Origin: Bacteroidales bacterium UBA4417
GTDB taxonomy: Bacteria > Bacteroidota > Bacteroidia > Bacteroidales > UBA4417
Direction: 5' to 3'
Assembly: GCA_002389705.1 (NCBI GenBank)
Contig: DGQJ01000106.1
Span: 806-7,157, forward strand
DNA length: 6,352 nt
The notes under the pieces were generated by a model. The model was not told the origin of the DNA. It saw only the letters and a program-made list of their open reading frames with translations, and made no database searches. This document shows, one piece after another, positions 1 to 4,100 of the stretch. Made by a program: the position numbers and the translations under genes. Positions within the stretch are counted from its first letter, which is position 1. Each line of letters opens with the position of its first letter.

Positions 1-613
1 TGGTGTCAACTTTAATTTCGCCTTTAAGGCGGCTTATATTTTTCCGCATTTGCTCAAGGCGGAGCTCTTTTATAACCGGTAATTCGTGCGCAGTTTTCAG
101 TTCGACGGTAAGACTGCTGAAATTGAATTTGCAGTCGAGCCCGAACAGCCTGCCATATTGATCGACCCTGAGTGACGGACCGGTAGTTTCGAAATTAATG
201 AGTTCTTCCTCTGTGAGTTTTACAAGTTTACCATCAACAAATACCGATCTCCCTGGTATGCTGATGATATATTTGTTATTCTCATCCAGGAAAAAACCAC
301 TGATCGTATCGTTAAATTCTGTCGATTTCTGGTTGATTTTCAGACATTGAAAAATCTGGGTAACAGGCAGGTATACTTGGTCATTTCTGTAAACGGCGGT
401 AACATCGTACCCACCTATGCCCTGCACGGCGAGATAAACTGAGATTTCCTCATATTCGTCAGCCGAAACCTGGGCTTTGGCGGTATTTGTGACTAAAAGT
501 AATACTGCAAAAAGTATTGAAAACAGGAAACTACGGGTACGCACTTTCCACACCAGCCTTTGCGGCAGCTTTACAGCGCTTATGCGATTGGTATGTAAAG
601 GCTTGAAATACAT
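1..613 (-). CDS. Exported protein, probable outer-membrane usher-like N-terminus; 3' end cut by window
   Basis: My own translation from ATG at 611-613 is open for 204 residues to the left edge with no stop, so the gene is partial. A signal peptide spans about residues 1-47: a basic stretch (VWKVRTRS), the core FLFSILFAVLLLV (29-41), and cleavage probably after AKA47 before Gln48. The n-region is long (about 27 residues), so a later start such as GTG at codon 21 or 24 is conceivable. The mature part has short beta-rich elements: VYLPV (80-84), GFFLD (106-110), YIISIPGRSVFVDGK (115-129), then GRLFGLDCKFNFSSLTVEL (154-172), LPV (178-180) and a basic amphipathic stretch EQMRKNISRLKGEIK (187-201). 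The order of YLPV, FGL, F..L.v.L and LP recalls N-terminal regions of usher-type outer-membrane proteins, and DUF4402 next door supports this. The barrel that would prove it is off the window, so the gene is secure but the product is tentative. It follows the DUF4402 stop by 3 nt. Confidence 0.62.
   Translation of the reverse strand, partial: MYFKPLHTNRISAVKLPQRLVWKVRTRSFLFSILFAVLLLVTNTAKAQVSADEYEEISVYLAVQGIGGYDVTAVYRNDQVYLPVTQIFQCLKINQKSTEFNDTISGFFLDENNKYIISIPGRSVFVDGKLVKLTEEELINFETTGPSLRVDQYGRLFGLDCKFNFSSLTVELKTAHELPVIKELRLEQMRKNISRLKGEIKVDT
473..613 (-). other. Signal peptide of the usher-like protein
   Basis: Residues 1-47: long basic n-region with Arg/Lys at 15, 19, 23, 25 and 27, hydrophobic core 29-41, then TNTAKA|Q. 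Export across the inner membrane is therefore expected. The length of the n-region leaves the exact start open. Confidence 0.8.
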
Positions 614-619
614 GGATTA
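611..619 (-). other. Three-nucleotide gene junction (TAA-TCC-ATG)
   Basis: The DUF4402 stop TAA and the ATG of the usher-like gene are separated by only TCC. There is no room for a promoter or terminator, which supports co-transcription, and this favours ATG 611-613 over the downstream GTG codons. Confidence 0.75.
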
Positions 620-1144
620 CTGCTGGGCGAATGTTACTGTAAAATACCCGATATAATTACCGGCCGGATTTGCAATACTGTTGCCAACAGTTAGTGTCCC
701 GCCAATCCTCACCTGTATGGGTGATGCAGGATTCCTGGTGTTTATGAACGGAGAGTTAGGTATGCTATTGCCGATATGTAGGAGCAAAGTGCCACCGTTG
801 TTTCCGTTCAGTAATACATCTGGACCATTCACAATATTGATCAGCGCCCCGGGTAGTGCCCTGATTTCGAATATTGCCGGGTAATAGGAATATCCCATAT
901 TTACCGGGATAATATCGCCGGTAACCGAGCGTGAACCTTCCGGATCAATGATGATTTTACCGCCGGTAGTTCCCTGTATGATAGCCCCAAAACTAAGGTT
1001 CTGGAATGTTGAAACCTGCAGGGGACGTGGCGGGTTCTCCTGTGCCGAGGCAGAAATACTAAGTAAAATCAAAACCATACAACTTAAAATAAGTCGTATG
1101 GTCGTTGCATTGACGCTTTTATATAAAGAGTTACTTGTCATCAT
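617..1144 (-). CDS. DUF4402 domain-containing secreted protein
   Basis: Complete 175-residue protein, ATG at 1142-1144 and TAA at 617-619. Residues 1-34 form a signal peptide: Lys9 and Arg17, a hydrophobic core at about 18-30, and cleavage probably after ASA34 before Gln35. The mature part is a single DUF4402 domain: LSFGAIIQG (50-58), GGKIIIDPEGSRSVTG (61-76), a middle beta region with the Asn/Gly-rich loop LLNGNNGGTL (111-120), then IGGTLTVG (147-154) and the ending GNYIGYFTVTF (162-172). These match the family pattern of LsFG, gG.v.i.p.G.r..tG, vGgtL and GxYxGxFxVT. The family's biochemical role is unknown; members are small, all-beta and exported, and some lie beside chaperone-usher genes. 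It has no T9SS sorting domain, so it probably stops in the periplasm or is exported by another route. A second ATG at 1139-1141 is a possible start one residue later. A structural subunit or accessory role is inference. Confidence 0.92.
   Translation of the reverse strand: MMTSNSLYKSVNATTIRLILSCMVLILLSISASAQENPPRPLQVSTFQNLSFGAIIQGTTGGKIIIDPEGSRSVTGDIIPVNMGYSYYPAIFEIRALPGALINIVNGPDVLLNGNNGGTLLLHIGNSIPNSPFINTRNPASPIQVRIGGTLTVGNSIANPAGNYIGYFTVTFAQQ
1043..1144 (-). other. Signal peptide of the DUF4402 protein
   Basis: Residues 1-34: polar start with Lys9 and Arg17, hydrophobic run LILSCMVLILLSI (18-30), then SASA|Q. An A-x-A site fits signal peptidase I. Cys22 lies inside the hydrophobic core, not at a lipobox, so this is not called a lipoprotein. 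Confidence 0.85.
1141..1144 (-). other. Stop-start overlap (ATGA) between the giant gene and the DUF4402 gene
   Basis: On the minus strand the bases read ATGA: the ATG of the DUF4402 gene overlaps the TGA of the giant gene by 4 nt. No clear Shine-Dalgarno sequence is visible upstream. Such overlaps commonly go with translational coupling by re-initiation. Confidence 0.8.
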
Positions 1145-4100
1145 TTTGGAATATAAATTTTAATTGAATTTATTCCCTGTTGCGATTGCAGGCTCAGGAT
1201 GTAAATCCCACCGGTTAGCCGTGTATCTATATCATGTTGCCCGTTTCCGTATAACGTCTGCTGCTGCATCACCTGTCCCAGTACATTGAGGATGGTTAAA
1301 CGCGATTCGTTGGCAAAAGGCAGATTAACATACACTTTCAGCTTCCCGTTTTCGATGTTTGCATAAAATACATTGCTCTCGTTTATGATGCCGTTAATTT
1401 CCTTTTCGGAGAACAGGAGTGCAAACCGGTTATTTACAGAGCCTGGGCTTATGTTTACGCGGTAAGTTGGGATTTGCTGCAGGTTCAAAACCCGGCCGGT
1501 GGCATCATCAGCCAGGTATACGTTTAATCCTGATGGAATGTTATCCAGGTTAGCAGCACTCAAAATAACCCAACCTGCTTTTTCGGTTTTTATGCCAAGC
1601 GGAACGCGGGTAATACTATCAGCCGGTAACGGCAGCGCACTTATCGAAAGCAAATCCGTTTGCGGGGTAACAGCATATAAATTAGGTACATTTAAATCAG
1701 TATTCATCAGCTTCAACGCATCAAGCATCTGGTCGAATCCTTGTGATGCGTTGGCATCGAAGTAAACAACTACCGGGTCGATAACATTTTTGTTTTCATA
1801 AGCTGCCGAAAGCCGCACCAGGGGCAGCTCCTGGGCTGTTTCCGACTTATGAAATACCGGCGTAAGGTTATTGATCCGAACCCGGTTGTCCATCGCCAGC
1901 GTAGCCGTAACTGGGTAACTGCCGTTCGATACGTGGATAAAGAATCCCTGCATGGACGGAATAATTCCATTTGCAATGCCGTTGCTCGAAATGCCATTGA
2001 TATAGGTACTGTACGTTCCGGTATACTGATCAGTTGTGGATGCATCAAAATAATACAATGCATTATCGATGTTGGTCTTTGTCCAGCCTGATGCAGCATT
2101 CCAGTTGATAGGAGAGGGGTATGGGTTCCCTGCCAGGTTGAATCCTTTGGTATAAACCCGGTTATGATTATACAATGTCCTTGTGAGATTGCCACTATTA
2201 ACAACACCGGTAGCATTTATGGTTTTTGCTGCTGCATTTGCCCCCATGTTTGCGGCATAACCGTTTACAGGCACAAGGGGGTTAGCAGTTGTTACATATT
2301 TCACCCATCCTGACGAGTAAATTGAAACGCCAGCCGAATCCCTGTGGTTATCTTCGTCATAAGCATAAAAAGTAGGGAAGGTGGCCGCCAGATCAACATC
2401 ATCAGCAAACTCGTTAACTGTTGCCGACTGGAATGGCGAGCTCAGGTACTTATAACCGAAGCCCGAAGGCAGGTAACGTTGCATGGTTACATTTCCGGTA
2501 ATAGATCCGGTTCCTGTGCCATCAACCAGCGCTGTTTGAGCTGCGGTTGACGCCAGTGTCAGGTTTCCACCCGAGGCCAGGTTTCCCGAAACTGCATTTA
2601 CCACCCCGGTGACGCTGAGTAGCCCCTGTAGCGTAACTCCTGCTGCATTGTTTATGGTCAAACCTTTAATAATGTTGCCATTGAAAACGTTGGTTCCTAA
2701 TACCTGAGCAGAAGTCCCCTTCATTTCAATTGTACCGCCGGTTGCAGTAAAGGTTCCGCTGTTGGTAATGCTGCCGGCAATCTGCAATGTGTTGTTAGTA
2801 ACTGTTAACGAAGAGTTGCTCGAAATATTGATGTTTTTAACGGCACCCGTTGCTCCAGTGCTCAGCACGGGTTTATTGGCAACATTAGGAATTTGTATAT
2901 TCGAGTTCAGATTGGGTATTGAACCGCACGACCAGTTTCCGGGTACATTCCAGTCGGTACTGATGGCACCGGTCCATACCTGCTGTATCACTGTAACCGT
3001 AACTTTTGTCCGGGTGAGGCTCAAACAGCCGGTACCGGCGTTCGATTCGGCATAATATTCGCCCGATGTTACCAGTTGCGAATTAGGCAAAACAGTTCCT
3101 CCGGTGGGTGTTGTAAACCAGGTTACTGTTGAACCCGGAGGCGGTGTTACCTGTATATCGGAAATTGTTAAACTTTCACAGAGGGTTTGAGTGGCCAAGG
3201 CTGAAGGCGCAAGTGGCAGCAATGTGAAGTTAATTAATACATCATCAGCCGATGTACAACTACCGTTGCTAATGGTCCAGCGAAGCTTGTAAGATGTACC
3301 GTTTAATCCTATAAACTGACTGGTTCGGCTTGTAGGTGATATCAAGGTACCACCTTTGCCGCTAACTATGCTCCAAACACCAGTGCCAGTAGTAATCCCG
3401 AGTGGATTTGCATTGAGGGTTGCCGAAGTAATACCGCAAAGAGCCTGATCAGGGCCCGCATCAGCTGTTGTGGGTATAGCATTCACTGTTACCGTGCTTG
3501 CATCAACAACACCATTTCCGGCACCATTGTTATAAGTAAACGAAGTAAGTTTATACACTCCGGGTATTGGTGTTGGCAGGGTGTAAGGCAACGCTGAAAT
3601 GGTTACCGGTGGCTGGGCAACATTATCGACCGAATAGTTAAGCTCATAGCTGAACGGGATAGATGTAGGACTTACAAACGAAACGGGAATTCCGGCATCG
3701 CCGCATGTAGGGCCTGTCGGATCAAGTTTCGCCTTCGGCCGAAGCAGGCTTAAGGACGCAAGGGTATAGTCATTCGATCCTGCTGAGGTTTCCAGCGCTG
3801 AAGTTGAAGCTGTTCCATTGTAATCATCTCCGGCAGCAGTGGTATTTACCCGTTGCCAGCTTCCTGATGAATACGAACTAATGGTAATGTCCGTCAAACC
3901 GTTCTGGGTAACCAGCGGGGTTATATCGCTTTCGGGATTCCAGTTAATATTTATTACCGATTTACTCCCAGCCAGCGCCTGAACATTCCAGTATTCTTTC
4001 GAACTTACACCTTCGAGAGGCGCAGTAAAACTGTTGAAAGTAGGATTGGGATTATTATATGAGGCTGTCCATAGGATTGTTCCCGATTTGGACGAAGATA

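Noticed and set aside
1079..1093. Possible lipobox (ILSC, residues 19-22) in the DUF4402 signal peptide
   Set aside because: The Cys falls inside the hydrophobic core, with most of the hydrophobic run after it, and a good A-x-A site before Gln35 follows.
1770..2216. A 148-residue open frame on the minus strand inside the giant gene
   Set aside because: It is in another frame of a well-supported coding region, has no domain I recognise, and its composition is that of a frame-shifted reading.
3028..3039. 12-nt perfect palindrome gccggtaccggc
   Set aside because: It lies inside the codons for an Ig-like domain (NAGTGC) with no regulatory context; most likely chance.
3733..3744. 12-nt perfect palindrome cttcggccgaag
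   Set aside because: It lies within the coding sequence of the linker RPKAK, has no T-run or symmetric context, and is plausible by chance in a sequence of this length.
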